A DNA stretch of 9,932 bases from DTU049 sp033809015 (GTDB taxonomy: Bacteria > Bacteroidota > Bacteroidia > Bacteroidales > DTU049), in NCBI GenBank assembly GCA_033809015.1, contig JAPXMM010000094.1, positions 1 through 9,932 on the forward strand, in the 5' to 3' direction. The notes under the pieces are model-generated. The model was not told where the DNA came from. It worked only from the letters and a program-made list of their open reading frames with translations, and did not search any database. Position numbers and translations under genes: made by a program. Of the stretch, positions 1-6,918 are shown piece by piece. Within the stretch, counting starts at the first letter, position 1, and each line of letters starts with the position of its first letter.

Positions 1-44
1 CTCATAGCCAGATGCATATTAATGTTATCTACTAAAGTCTTCAT
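1..44 (-). CDS. N-terminus of an unidentified leftward gene, cut by the window edge
   Basis: Reading leftward, an ATG at 44-42 opens a frame that stays open for 14 codons to the edge (MKTLVDNINMHLAM). A Bacteroidota-type -7 box (TATATTTG, minus strand) ends 17 bases upstream of this ATG, about the spacing seen at the other gene starts here, and this is the main support for a real start. Fourteen residues are too few to assign a family, and I do not recognise it. The gene is in the same direction as the S41 protease and 120 bases downstream of it, but it appears to have its own promoter. A chance open frame at the edge remains possible. Confidence 0.35.
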   Translation of the reverse strand, partial: MKTLVDNINMHLAM

Positions 45-61
45 AAATATTGGATTTTTGG

Positions 62-69
62 CAAATATA
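62..69 (-). promoter_or_regulatory. Candidate -7 promoter box (TATATTTG) for the left-edge gene
   Basis: On the minus strand this is an exact match to the Bacteroidota -7 consensus TAnnTTTG, 17 bases upstream of the ATG at 44. No TTTG is found at the expected -33 spacing. A perfect 16-base AT-rich palindrome (85-100, ATGATATTAATATCAT) lies where the -33 element would be. Confidence 0.35.
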
Positions 70-164
70 TATAATAAATTTTATATGATATTAATATCAT
101 TAATTGTTTTAAACAGATATATTAATTAAGGAGATTCGTTTTTATTCCCCTTCTTTTTTACTAT

Positions 165-1739
165 TTACTTACCCTTAGTCTTCAATACTTCTAATCCAGT
201 CTGTATGCATTTATCTATTGGAAAGCTAACTTTTATATATGCTGCTGGTGAATATAATTCCCTCGCCATATAACTAGTTATGATTTTGGCAAATGTACTC
301 TTGTATTGTTTCCCTATGTAGTAATAACTATCACCTAGTAATGTTTTCATTTGTTCATCTGATATTTTATATTGTTTAGCAAAATCATCTTCATTAGGAT
401 AGAGTTTTAGTATTTTTTGTCTATTATTTTGAATATAATCTGTTAATTTATCATAAAATGTTTGTGAAGCTAATGTTTTGGAATATGATAGTATTGGTAT
501 ATCATAATCTTTTATAACAATTGTATCTGGCATTATACCTCCATTACCGTATACTACTCTACCTTTTACTGTATAATATTTTACTGTATCTATATTTTTT
601 CTTAGTGAATGTAAGCTAGTAGTGTCTAAAATAGATTCGTAGTAGTCTAAGAAATATTTTTCATAACCTTCATTGTATGGACGTTGAATACATCTACCTG
701 ATGGTGTGTAATATCTAGCTACTGTTATTCTCAAAGCAGTAGAATCTTTTAACATTAATTGTTCTTGAACTAGTCCTTTGCCAAAAGTTCGTCTACCTAT
801 AATAGTTGCTCTATCATTATCTTGTAAAGCACCAGCTATTATTTCAGATGCAGATGCTGTAAACTGATTTACTAATACAGCAACATTCAGTTCATTTCCT
901 AACGTATCTCCCCATGCATAATAATCTTTTCTAGGTCTATGTTGTCCCTCAATGTAGACTATTAATGATCCTTTAGGTAAAAATATATTTGCTACTTCTA
1001 CTGCACTTTCTAAAACTCCTCCTCCATTATCTCGTAGATCGATAATTAAATTTTTTATTTGAAAGCGGTTTTTAAGATTTTTTAATGCTGATTTAAATTC
1101 TTCTGCTGTATTTGATGAGAAGCTATTTATTCGTATATAACCAGTTTGAGGATTTATTAAAAATGAAGCATCTACGGTATATAAAGGTATCACATCTCTT
1201 GTTAGTTCGTAATGTAGTATCTCATCATAACCTTCACGTTTTATTCCTACTTTTACCTTTGTTCCTTTAGGTCCTTTGAGGATTTTTACGATTTCTATAT
1301 CTTTAATCTTTTGACCAGCAATGGATTTGCCATCTACTTCTATAATTTTATCCCCTGCTTTTAAGCCTTTTTTAGATGCTGGACCATTAGGTATTACATA
1401 TATTATTCTTACAGTATCTTTCACCATTCTAAATTGTATACCAATGCCTTCAAATTTTCCCAATACTGGATCTGTACTAGCTATTATATCTTCTTTAGTT
1501 AAATAGGTAGAGTGCGGGTCTAATGATGAAAGCAATTTTTCTATAGATAAATCTTCTAATTGTTTATAACTCACAGAATCTACATAATTATCTTCTAGGT
1601 ATTTTATAATTTCGTAAATTTTCCCTTCATTAGTGGACAAATTGAATTTAGGTTGTCTATTATTTAGTATCAAACCTAGAATTATACCTATCGTAAGGCT
1701 GATTCCTATCCAAATAAAAAGATTTGATCGTTTCATCAT
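165..1739 (-). CDS. S41 family C-terminal processing peptidase (CtpA/Prc-like), membrane-anchored
   Basis: This is a 524-residue serine protease of the tail-specific protease family, which cleaves envelope proteins from their C-termini. One N-terminal hydrophobic segment (about residues 8-26) follows a short basic start (MMKRSN), so the enzyme should be anchored in the inner membrane and face the periplasm. A PDZ domain follows (about 93-165, with GIGIQF and the AGDKIIEVDG strand), then the S41 catalytic core. The catalytic residues can be placed: Ser296 in TASASEI, Lys321 in RTFGKGLVQE and Gln325. The 25-residue Ser-Lys gap and the Lys+4 Gln match characterised family members (family knowledge). 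About 100 further C-terminal residues are typical of Bacteroidota versions. Two consecutive Met codons (1739 and 1736) could start translation; a -7 box lies only six bases upstream of the first. Substrates cannot be read from the sequence, and an exact CtpA/Prc name would be arbitrary. Confidence 0.93.
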   Translation of the reverse strand: MMKRSNLFIWIGISLTIGIILGLILNNRQPKFNLSTNEGKIYEIIKYLEDNYVDSVSYKQLEDLSIEKLLSSLDPHSTYLTKEDIIASTDPVLGKFEGIGIQFRMVKDTVRIIYVIPNGPASKKGLKAGDKIIEVDGKSIAGQKIKDIEIVKILKGPKGTKVKVGIKREGYDEILHYELTRDVIPLYTVDASFLINPQTGYIRINSFSSNTAEEFKSALKNLKNRFQIKNLIIDLRDNGGGVLESAVEVANIFLPKGSLIVYIEGQHRPRKDYYAWGDTLGNELNVAVLVNQFTASASEIIAGALQDNDRATIIGRRTFGKGLVQEQLMLKDSTALRITVARYYTPSGRCIQRPYNEGYEKYFLDYYESILDTTSLHSLRKNIDTVKYYTVKGRVVYGNGGIMPDTIVIKDYDIPILSYSKTLASQTFYDKLTDYIQNNRQKILKLYPNEDDFAKQYKISDEQMKTLLGDSYYYIGKQYKSTFAKIITSYMARELYSPAAYIKVSFPIDKCIQTGLEVLKTKGK

Positions 1740-1745
1740 TTTTTA

Positions 1746-1753
1746 CAAAATTA
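1746..1753 (-). promoter_or_regulatory. Candidate -7 box (TAATTTTG) for the S41 protease
   Basis: This is a perfect TAnnTTTG match on the minus strand, only six bases from the first Met codon at 1739. If it is used, transcription would start at or next to the initiation codon. The -33 position holds only a T-run, not TTTG, and an 8-base AT-rich match can occur by chance. Confidence 0.3.
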
Positions 1754-1815
1754 ATTATTATCTATAAATAAAAAACTAATATTATATATTTCTTTAGCTT
1801 ATATTAATTTTAAAT

Positions 1816-1846
1816 TTTGTTATTTTAAATATTATTTTTAATTTTG
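1816..1846 (+). promoter_or_regulatory. Probable rho promoter: TTTG-N19-TAATTTTG
   Basis: TTTG at 1816-1819 is separated by 19 bases from TAATTTTG at 1839-1846. This is a full match to the Bacteroidota sigma-ABfr-type promoter (-33 TTTG, -7 TAnnTTTG), and the only one in the window in which both boxes are exact. The predicted start near 1852 leaves a leader of about 140 nt before the rho ATG, much longer than the leaders inferred for the neighbouring genes. Confidence 0.6.
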
Positions 1847-1992
1847 CAAATAGAAATTTTTTAAATACTTATTTTTTATAAATTAAGTTAATCCAAAAAA
1901 TATTAATCTCTTTAATAAATTTTAATAACTGCTGCATAAAGTGTATTATTATTAAATATTTTTTTGAATTTGTTAATTAATCACAAAATATT

Positions 1993-3777
1993 ATGAATCT
2001 AAATGATTTAAAAATCAATCAATTACTTATTATTGCCAAATATTTAAAAATAAGTAATCCTAGAAAGTATAAAAAAGATCAACTTATTACCTTGATTTTA
2101 AAGCATCCCTTGTATAATGAAGATGAGATACAAAAACTCATAGACAACTCTTACAATAATTCTGAGGAAGCTAATAAAACTAAAGATACTACTAATACGC
2201 AAAAATCTGAAAATATTGCAGATACACAAAATAAAGCACCGAGGAAAAGGATTGCCACTAGTAAAAAAGTAATGGTAGCCTCATCTAATAAAACTGAAAA
2301 TAATTCTGAAAAACTGATAAAAAACAACAATGAAACCACTAATAATTCTAATGTTTCTAATGATGAAAAAAAACCTCAGCAACAAAATATCTTAGATAAA
2401 AAAAATGATAATCATAACCAGAATAATCATATAAAAAAAGAAAAGAAAATTCATAATGATGAACAACCTAAAATAATTGATACTGAAACCTTAGAAATAT
2501 CTACAATAGACGATGAGGAAATTATAGATACTGAACTACAAGTGGAGCCAGTTGATAATACCAAAGAAGATGAAAAAATAAATACTGAAATCCTTCTACA
2601 AGATGAAGAATTAATTGAAGAGAAAACCACAAAATCACCTAAAATTTATTCTTGGGAAAATGAAGGTATTATAGAGGTACAAGGTGTATTAGATATTTTA
2701 GCTGAAGGTTTTGGTTTTTTAAGAAGTTCAGATTTTAATTATTACAATTCACCAGATGATGTGTATGTTAGTAATACTTTGATAAGAACATTGGGATTAA
2801 AAGTAGGTGATACCATTGATGGTACTATAAGGCCTCCAAGAGAAAAGGAAAAATATTTCCCACTTGTTAAAGTATTGAAAGTTAATGGTTTAGATCCACA
2901 AGTTGTCAAAGATAGAGTGCCATTTGATTACATGACACCATTATTTCCATATAAAAAATTTAATCTTACTGGTCATCCTCAAGAAACTTTAACGAGTCGT
3001 ATAATAGATTTATTCTGCCCTATAGGCAAAGGACAACGTGGTTTAATAGTGTCGCAGCCTAAAACAGGTAAAACGGTGATTTTAAAAGAAATAGCCAATG
3101 CTATTGCTTATAATCATCCAGAAGTATATTTGATAATTTTATTAATAGACGAAAGACCTGAAGAAGTAACTGATATGATAAGAAGTGTCAGGGCGGAGGT
3201 GATAGCTTCTACTTTTGATGAACCTGCTGAAAAACAAGTAAAAATATCTCAATTAGTTTTAGAAAAAGCTAAACGCATGGTAGAATGTGGCCATGATGTA
3301 GTTATTCTTTTAGATTCTCTTACTCGCCTAGCTCGTGCTCACAATACAATGGCACCTCCAAGTGGCAAAATATTATCAGGTGGTGTAGAATCTAATGCTT
3401 TACAAAAACCAAAACGTTTCTTTGGTGCTGCTCGTCAAATAGAAAATGGTGGATCGTTGACTATAATTGCTACTGCTCTGACAGATACTGGCTCCAAAAT
3501 GGATGAAGTTATTTTCGAAGAGTTCAAAGGTACTGGCAATATGGAGCTACAGCTAGATCGTAAATTATCTAATAAACGTATTTTCCCAGCTATTGACATT
3601 GTGGCATCTAGTACTAGACGAGATGATCTTTTAGTCCCCAAAGATATTCTACAGCGAGTCTGGATATTAAGAAATCACTTAGCTGATATGACTACGCAAG
3701 AAGCCATGCTTTTTATTCAAGAGAGAATGAGATTTACTCAAAACAATGAAGAATTTCTCCTCACTATGAATGGTTAA
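1993..3777 (+). CDS. rho: Transcription termination factor Rho with a long disordered insertion
   Basis: Rho is a hexameric RNA helicase/translocase that loads on unstructured nascent RNA and dissociates RNA polymerase. At 594 residues it is about 175 longer than E. coli Rho (419). Domains in order: Rho_N helical domain (about 1-45); a low-complexity linker (about 46-216), Asn/Lys-rich first and acidic later; the cold-shock-like primary RNA-binding domain (about 228-300, with EGFGFLR); and the RecA-type ATPase core. Walker A is SQPKTGKT (354-361, Lys360) and the Walker B aspartate is Asp441 in VVILLDSLTR. The SGGVESNAL (Q-loop) and EEFKGTGNMELQLDR (R-loop) segments are intact, so the enzyme should be active. 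The ATG at 1993 begins the conserved Rho_N domain, so the start is secure; no Shine-Dalgarno is seen. No hairpin follows the stop codon; a transposase remnant begins within 20 bases. The long linker is a known feature of Bacteroidota Rho. Confidence 0.97.
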   Translation: MNLNDLKINQLLIIAKYLKISNPRKYKKDQLITLILKHPLYNEDEIQKLIDNSYNNSEEANKTKDTTNTQKSENIADTQNKAPRKRIATSKKVMVASSNKTENNSEKLIKNNNETTNNSNVSNDEKKPQQQNILDKKNDNHNQNNHIKKEKKIHNDEQPKIIDTETLEISTIDDEEIIDTELQVEPVDNTKEDEKINTEILLQDEELIEEKTTKSPKIYSWENEGIIEVQGVLDILAEGFGFLRSSDFNYYNSPDDVYVSNTLIRTLGLKVGDTIDGTIRPPREKEKYFPLVKVLKVNGLDPQVVKDRVPFDYMTPLFPYKKFNLTGHPQETLTSRIIDLFCPIGKGQRGLIVSQPKTGKTVILKEIANAIAYNHPEVYLIILLIDERPEEVTDMIRSVRAEVIASTFDEPAEKQVKISQLVLEKAKRMVECGHDVVILLDSLTRLARAHNTMAPPSGKILSGGVESNALQKPKRFFGAARQIENGGSLTIIATALTDTGSKMDEVIFEEFKGTGNMELQLDRKLSNKRIFPAIDIVASSTRRDDLLVPKDILQRVWILRNHLADMTTQEAMLFIQERMRFTQNNEEFLLTMNG

Positions 3778-3794
3778 TTCTTTTATTTAAATAG

Positions 3795-4319
3795 ATATAC
3801 GAGAAACGAGACAATAAAGAGCTAAAAAAGTTAAAGAAAAAGACGCCAACAAAAGTGGCAGTATTAGCTGCCATAGACAGGAGTGGAAATATTTTGTTCA
3901 AAAAATTAGAAGATGAAAGAGTGCAGGCCGATCACATATCAGATTTTCTAAAATATAGAATATCTAAGGATTCAGTGGTATGTGGCAGCAATATAAAAGC
4001 TTTCAAGACAGTAACTGTAGAGCACATAACACACAAAGAAATAACCAACAAAAATAAGATGAAGCGTGGGATATACAGTGTATCAACTGTTCATTGTAAA
4101 ATAACCGATTTTGTTGGCTAGATATATTACAAGTTTCGTGGAGTGGCAACAAAGTATCTGCAGAACTATCTAATGTGGTTTGTAGTGAAAGGAAAGTATC
4201 TGGCTGAGAAGATTATAGAAGATACGGGGAGGATACTGAATTTGGCGGCGTCGGATAGGCGGGCGTGGGAGCGGTACACTGATCTGATGTCAAAAACATA
4301 TTTATTTTATAACATTTAA
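3795..4319 (+). pseudogene. Decayed IS1595-family (ISXO2-like) transposase remnant
   Basis: One reading frame runs from just after a stop at 3792-3794 to TAA at 4317-4319, broken by TAG at 4119-4121. The first half (88 codons if counted from GTG 3855) contains VAVLAAIDRSGNI and KDSVVCGSNIKAFK. The second half contains FRGVATKYLQNYLMWF, the C-terminal signature of ISXO2-like DDE transposases. From memory of the family, the TAG probably replaces a Trp codon (TGG). The N-terminal zinc-ribbon part and the first catalytic Asp (the DET/DEF motif) are missing. The usual C-T/S-D-G motif carrying the second Asp reads CGSN, and the Asn-containing motif before the conserved His appears lost. The protein cannot be an active transposase. 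G+C is 48 of 90 bases at 4201-4290, far above the surroundings, which fits acquisition from elsewhere. I could not find terminal inverted repeats. A small protein expressed from 3855-4121 is unlikely. Confidence 0.75.
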
Positions 4320-4460
4320 ATATTTTCTTACTATTCCTTTTTAAAAGATTAAAAATATATTTCTTAACATCTATGCTCCTTAATATTTCCCTCTCTTTTT
4401 ATAAATATCAAGTGACTTAATAATTTGACTTAAATTTTCTTGAAAATATAAATATTATAA

Positions 4461-4502
4461 TAAAATACGAAGCCCATTCTTTAGAATGGGCTTCGTATTT
4501 TA
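4461..4502. terminator. Strong bidirectional intrinsic terminator
   Basis: This is a perfect 20-bp inverted repeat (4461-4480 and 4483-4502). The G+C-containing core GAAGCCCATTCT pairs with AGAATGGGCTTC and is flanked by A-runs on the left and T-runs on the right, so a U-tract follows the hairpin on either strand. It lies just downstream of the rubredoxin stop on the minus strand. It is also the first credible stop signal for rightward transcription leaving rho and crossing the transposase remnant. Confidence 0.88.
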
Positions 4503-4515
4503 CAATGTATTCATT

Positions 4516-4680
4516 TTAATCTTCTAAAACACTGAATTCTGTTTTGTCTACACCACATACAGGACAAACCCAATCATCGGGAAGGTCTTCAAATGGGGTT
4601 CCTGGTGCTATACCAGAATCTGGGTCTCCTTTTGCTGGATCATAAATATATCCACAAATTTCGCATTCATACTTTTTCAT
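4516..4680 (-). CDS. Rubredoxin
   Basis: This is a 54-residue one-iron electron carrier of the cytoplasm. The iron ligands are Cys6 and Cys9 in CEICG and Cys39 and Cys42 in CPVCG, in the canonical C-x2-C...C-x2-C layout. The aromatic and glycine/proline positions typical of the family are present: Tyr4, GYIYDP, the DWVCP tryptophan and PGTPFEDLP. The length is that of a free-standing classical rubredoxin (52-54 residues), with no fusion. It starts 44 bases behind the stop of the short-chain dehydrogenase, on the same strand and with no clear -7 box in the gap, so the two are probably cotranscribed and end at the hairpin at 4461-4502. Such proteins commonly pass electrons to rubrerythrins, superoxide reductases or oxygen reductases in anaerobes and microaerophiles. 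No such partner is visible here. Confidence 0.96.
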   Translation of the reverse strand: MKKYECEICGYIYDPAKGDPDSGIAPGTPFEDLPDDWVCPVCGVDKTEFSVLED

Positions 4681-4724
4681 ATTTTTTTATTTTTGGTTTG
4701 TAAAATTATTAATAATTTTCAAAT

Positions 4725-5477
4725 TTATAGTGCTGTATAGCCACCATCTATTACTAACTCAGATCCAGTCATAAAAGATGATTCATCTGAAGCTAGGAAT
4801 AATACTCCATAAGCTACTTCTATAGCCTCAGCAGGTCGTCCTAAAATTGTTGTACCTAGAAGAGCTTTAGTATTTGCTGGATCTTTTAATAAATCATTAG
4901 TCATAGGTGTTCTTATTACACCTGGGTGCACTGAATTAACACGAATATTATATTTAGCTAATTCAGCAGCAACGGTTTTTGTTAAAAGTCTCACAGCTCC
5001 TTTAGAAGAATGATATGTCACTGCAGCACCACTACCTATTAACCCATAGATAGAGGAAATATTTATTATAGATCCATTTTTAGTTTTTTTCATTAGTGGT
5101 AAAATGTATTTTATACCTAAAAAAACGCCTTTGGCATTTATGTTCATTACTCTGTCCCATTCATCTTCATCGGTATCTTCTATACCTGCCATACTTAAAA
5201 TACCAGCATTATTGACTAATACATCTACTTTTCCCCATTTCTTTTCAATGTCTTCAGCTAATTTTTTCCAATCTTTAGCTTTTGAAACGTCTAGCTTACA
5301 ACCGAGAGCTTCTCCACCATTTTTCATGATTTCGTTAACTACTAGTTCTGCTTCATCTTTTAAGATATCAGCCACTACTACTTTAGCACCTTCTTTAGCA
5401 AATAATATTGCCTCTTCTTTACCCATGCCTTTTGCAGCACCGGTGATTATTGCTACTTTGTTTTCTAACCTTTTCAT
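4725..5477 (-). CDS. Short-chain dehydrogenase/reductase (SDR), classical type, probably NAD-dependent
   Basis: This is a 250-residue cytoplasmic oxidoreductase with the complete classical SDR signature: the cofactor-binding TGAAKGMG (12-19), Asp63-Val64, NNAG (89-92), and the catalytic tetrad Asn114, Ser142, Tyr155 and Lys159 (YHSSK). It also has the PG...T segment (His184-Pro-Gly) and the C-terminal ELVIDGGYTAL. An acidic residue (Asp36, in VVVAD) at the end of the second strand favours NAD(H) over NADP(H) by family rule. The closest recognisable types are glucose 1-dehydrogenase, hydroxysteroid or cyclic-alcohol dehydrogenases and FabG-like reductases. The substrate cannot be decided from sequence, and the gene stands outside any fatty-acid cluster. 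The start follows an A-rich leader and a -7 box at 5500-5507. Rubredoxin follows 44 bases downstream. Confidence 0.92.
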   Translation of the reverse strand: MKRLENKVAIITGAAKGMGKEEAILFAKEGAKVVVADILKDEAELVVNEIMKNGGEALGCKLDVSKAKDWKKLAEDIEKKWGKVDVLVNNAGILSMAGIEDTDEDEWDRVMNINAKGVFLGIKYILPLMKKTKNGSIINISSIYGLIGSGAAVTYHSSKGAVRLLTKTVAAELAKYNIRVNSVHPGVIRTPMTNDLLKDPANTKALLGTTILGRPAEAIEVAYGVLFLASDESSFMTGSELVIDGGYTAL

Positions 5478-5499
5478 ATTTTTTGTTTTTTGTATTAAA

Positions 5500-5507
5500 C
5501 AAAATTA
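5500..5507 (-). promoter_or_regulatory. Candidate -7 box (TAATTTTG) for the SDR-rubredoxin transcript
   Basis: This is an exact TAnnTTTG match on the minus strand, 22 bases before the SDR start codon. The intervening leader is almost only A and C, common before Bacteroidota starts that lack a Shine-Dalgarno. No TTTG lies at the -33 spacing. Confidence 0.45.
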
Positions 5508-5582
5508 ATATATAAATTTAAAAAAAATAAGATAAATGATAAATATCAAATAATAAATTGCAAAAAAAAATTAATAAATAAA

Positions 5583-5612
5583 AAAAGAGTTGTCATTTAT
5601 GACAACTCTTTT
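5583..5612. terminator. Intrinsic terminator behind the TPR gene
   Basis: A perfect 13-bp stem (AAAAGAGTTGTCA, 5583-5595, pairing with TGACAACTCTTTT, 5600-5612) has a 4-base loop. It lies 20 bases beyond the TPR stop codon. On the minus strand the stem runs into a T-rich tail (CTCTTTTTTTATTT), the expected form of a terminator for the TPR/gyrA transcript. It also separates that transcript from the SDR promoter. Confidence 0.85.
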
Positions 5613-5632
5613 AATTATGGAATTAATTTATA

Positions 5633-6853
5633 TTATTGATTATTTTTTAAACTATCAATTTTTTGGTTTACTTCTTTGAGTTTATCTGGCATTGATAATC
5701 TAGCATAGATAGTTCTAAGTGTATATAATGTTGGAATGTCATTGGGTTGCAAGGACAGAGCTTTTTCTAATAGAGGTAATGCTTGATGCCATAAATCCTC
5801 ATAAACTTTTTTTAGATTCTCATATTCTGCTTGAGCTGTTGGAGGCAGAGCATTGGCTTTATTGAAAATTTCTACACCTTTATTAAATAATAATGCACCA
5901 TAGTTATAGTAAGCTTCATAAAATTCATTATTCAGTTCAATAGCTTTTTGGTAAGCCTTTTTAGCTTCTTCGAAAAACATATCTCTACGTTCTTGATTAA
6001 GTGAAGTATCTTGCGATAATTGATCATAATTAGTCCCTACCACATAATAAAGCATATGATTATTAGGATCTTTGGCAATAGCTTCCTGTAACAAGGTTTG
6101 AGATTTTTCTATATTTCCAGTAATTAAATAATAATTTATTTCACGCAGTAGGACGTCATTATTATTAGGGAATCTTTTTTTAGCTAATTCAACAGTTTTT
6201 AGCATATTTGTAGTATCTTTTTTAGCTAGATAAATATCAAAAAGTAAATTAAAAGCAGTAGGATTTTTGTATTCTGCGTATGTAGTTAACTCTTTTAAAT
6301 ATTTTTCTGCAGTAATAGTATCTTGAAGGTTCAGAGCAGCCACAGCTCCATAAAAATTAGCTAAAGTATCTGGAGTAGAAGAATAAATTTTCCTAATTGT
6401 TCTAGTTTTCTCAAATAATGAAAGAGCATTATTAAAATCTTTATTATTAAAATAGTTTGCTCCTTTATTAAAATATTCATCAGCTACTAATTTCAGTCCA
6501 ACTCTTGGGCTATTGGGACTAGCAGCAGGTGCGATAAAATTTGGATCTAGGGTAAGGCATTTTTTATAAGCTTCTAGAGCAGTATCTAACGGATTAGCAG
6601 CTAAATTTTGATAAGGATTATTGGTTTCATTTTGTTTAATAGCTAAGGCTAAATAAACATTACCTTTGTAGAGCCATGTTTTAGGATCATCTTTAGTATC
6701 TGGATATAAAGCAGCAGCATCTATAGCAGCTTTGGCTTTATCTAATTTACCAGCTTTTAAATAATTGAAAGCGTCTAATACTTTATTTGATTGGGCAAAT
6801 GAATTTATACTCATTAAAAGTATAGTACTTAAAAACAAAATTTTAGTTTTCAT
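5633..6853 (-). CDS. Secreted TPR-repeat protein, periplasmic, function unknown
   Basis: This is a 406-residue protein with a clear signal peptide: basic MKTK, hydrophobic ILFLSTILLM, and probable cleavage after Ala20 in NSFA-QS. There is no lipobox cysteine, so it should be soluble in the periplasm rather than a lipoprotein. The rest is almost entirely tetratricopeptide-type helical pairs. The clearest are near the start (WLYKGNVYLALA), in the middle (EYFNKGANYFNNKDFNNALSLFEKT), around AYQKAIELNNEFYEAYYNYG, and at the C-terminus (PLLEKALSLQPNDIPTLYTL). TPR arrays are protein-interaction scaffolds; no catalytic domain is visible. It lies 65 bases behind gyrA on the same strand with no intrinsic terminator between, so readthrough from gyrA is likely. 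It also has a possible promoter of its own. As I recall, a TPR gene following gyrA is common in Bacteroidota, but its role is not established here. Confidence 0.9.
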   Translation of the reverse strand: MKTKILFLSTILLMSINSFAQSNKVLDAFNYLKAGKLDKAKAAIDAAALYPDTKDDPKTWLYKGNVYLALAIKQNETNNPYQNLAANPLDTALEAYKKCLTLDPNFIAPAASPNSPRVGLKLVADEYFNKGANYFNNKDFNNALSLFEKTRTIRKIYSSTPDTLANFYGAVAALNLQDTITAEKYLKELTTYAEYKNPTAFNLLFDIYLAKKDTTNMLKTVELAKKRFPNNNDVLLREINYYLITGNIEKSQTLLQEAIAKDPNNHMLYYVVGTNYDQLSQDTSLNQERRDMFFEEAKKAYQKAIELNNEFYEAYYNYGALLFNKGVEIFNKANALPPTAQAEYENLKKVYEDLWHQALPLLEKALSLQPNDIPTLYTLRTIYARLSMPDKLKEVNQKIDSLKNNQ

Positions 6854-6882
6854 ATTGAAATATTTTTTAATGAATTTTTCTA

Positions 6883-6890
6883 CAAAAATA
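6883..6890 (-). promoter_or_regulatory. Candidate internal -7 box (TATTTTTG) for the TPR gene
   Basis: This is an exact TAnnTTTG match on the minus strand in the short gyrA-TPR gap, 29 bases before the TPR start codon. The -33 position falls in a T-run at the gyrA end and lacks the G. It would allow the TPR gene some expression independent of gyrA. Confidence 0.4.
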
Positions 6891-6918
6891 ATACCATTTT
6901 ACAAATTTAAAAAATTTT

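Noticed and set aside
85..100. Perfect 16-base palindrome ATGATATTAATATCAT near the left-edge promoter.
   Set aside because: At this base composition about one such palindrome in every two or three 10-kb windows is expected by chance. The gene it might regulate is itself uncertain.
130..160. Possible terminator behind the S41 protease (AAGGAGA against TCCCCTT).
   Set aside because: Only four uninterrupted pairs form before a mismatch, and no T-run follows on the minus strand.
3855..4121. An 88-residue open frame from GTG 3855 that could be called a small gene.
   Set aside because: Its sequence continues in the same frame past TAG as conserved transposase C-terminus, and transposase-like residues also precede the GTG, so it is a fragment of a broken transposase.
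3785..4321. Identical 8-base direct repeats ATTTAAAT at 3785-3792 and 4314-4321 flank the transposase remnant; IS1595 elements make 8-base target duplications.
   Set aside because: The word is all A/T and self-complementary, so it is common here by chance. The right copy overlaps the remnant's stop codon, no terminal inverted repeats lie inside the pair, and the element has lost its left part, so a preserved left duplication is unlikely.
4413..4433. Direct repeat TGACTTAA twice with a 5-base gap.
   Set aside because: It is short, AT-rich and has only two copies, with no link to any gene start; chance is sufficient.
5104..5508. A 134-codon plus-strand open frame opposite the SDR gene.
   Set aside because: It is the antisense shadow of a complete SDR with all motifs in place. 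Its product is Ser/Phe-rich with no family resemblance.
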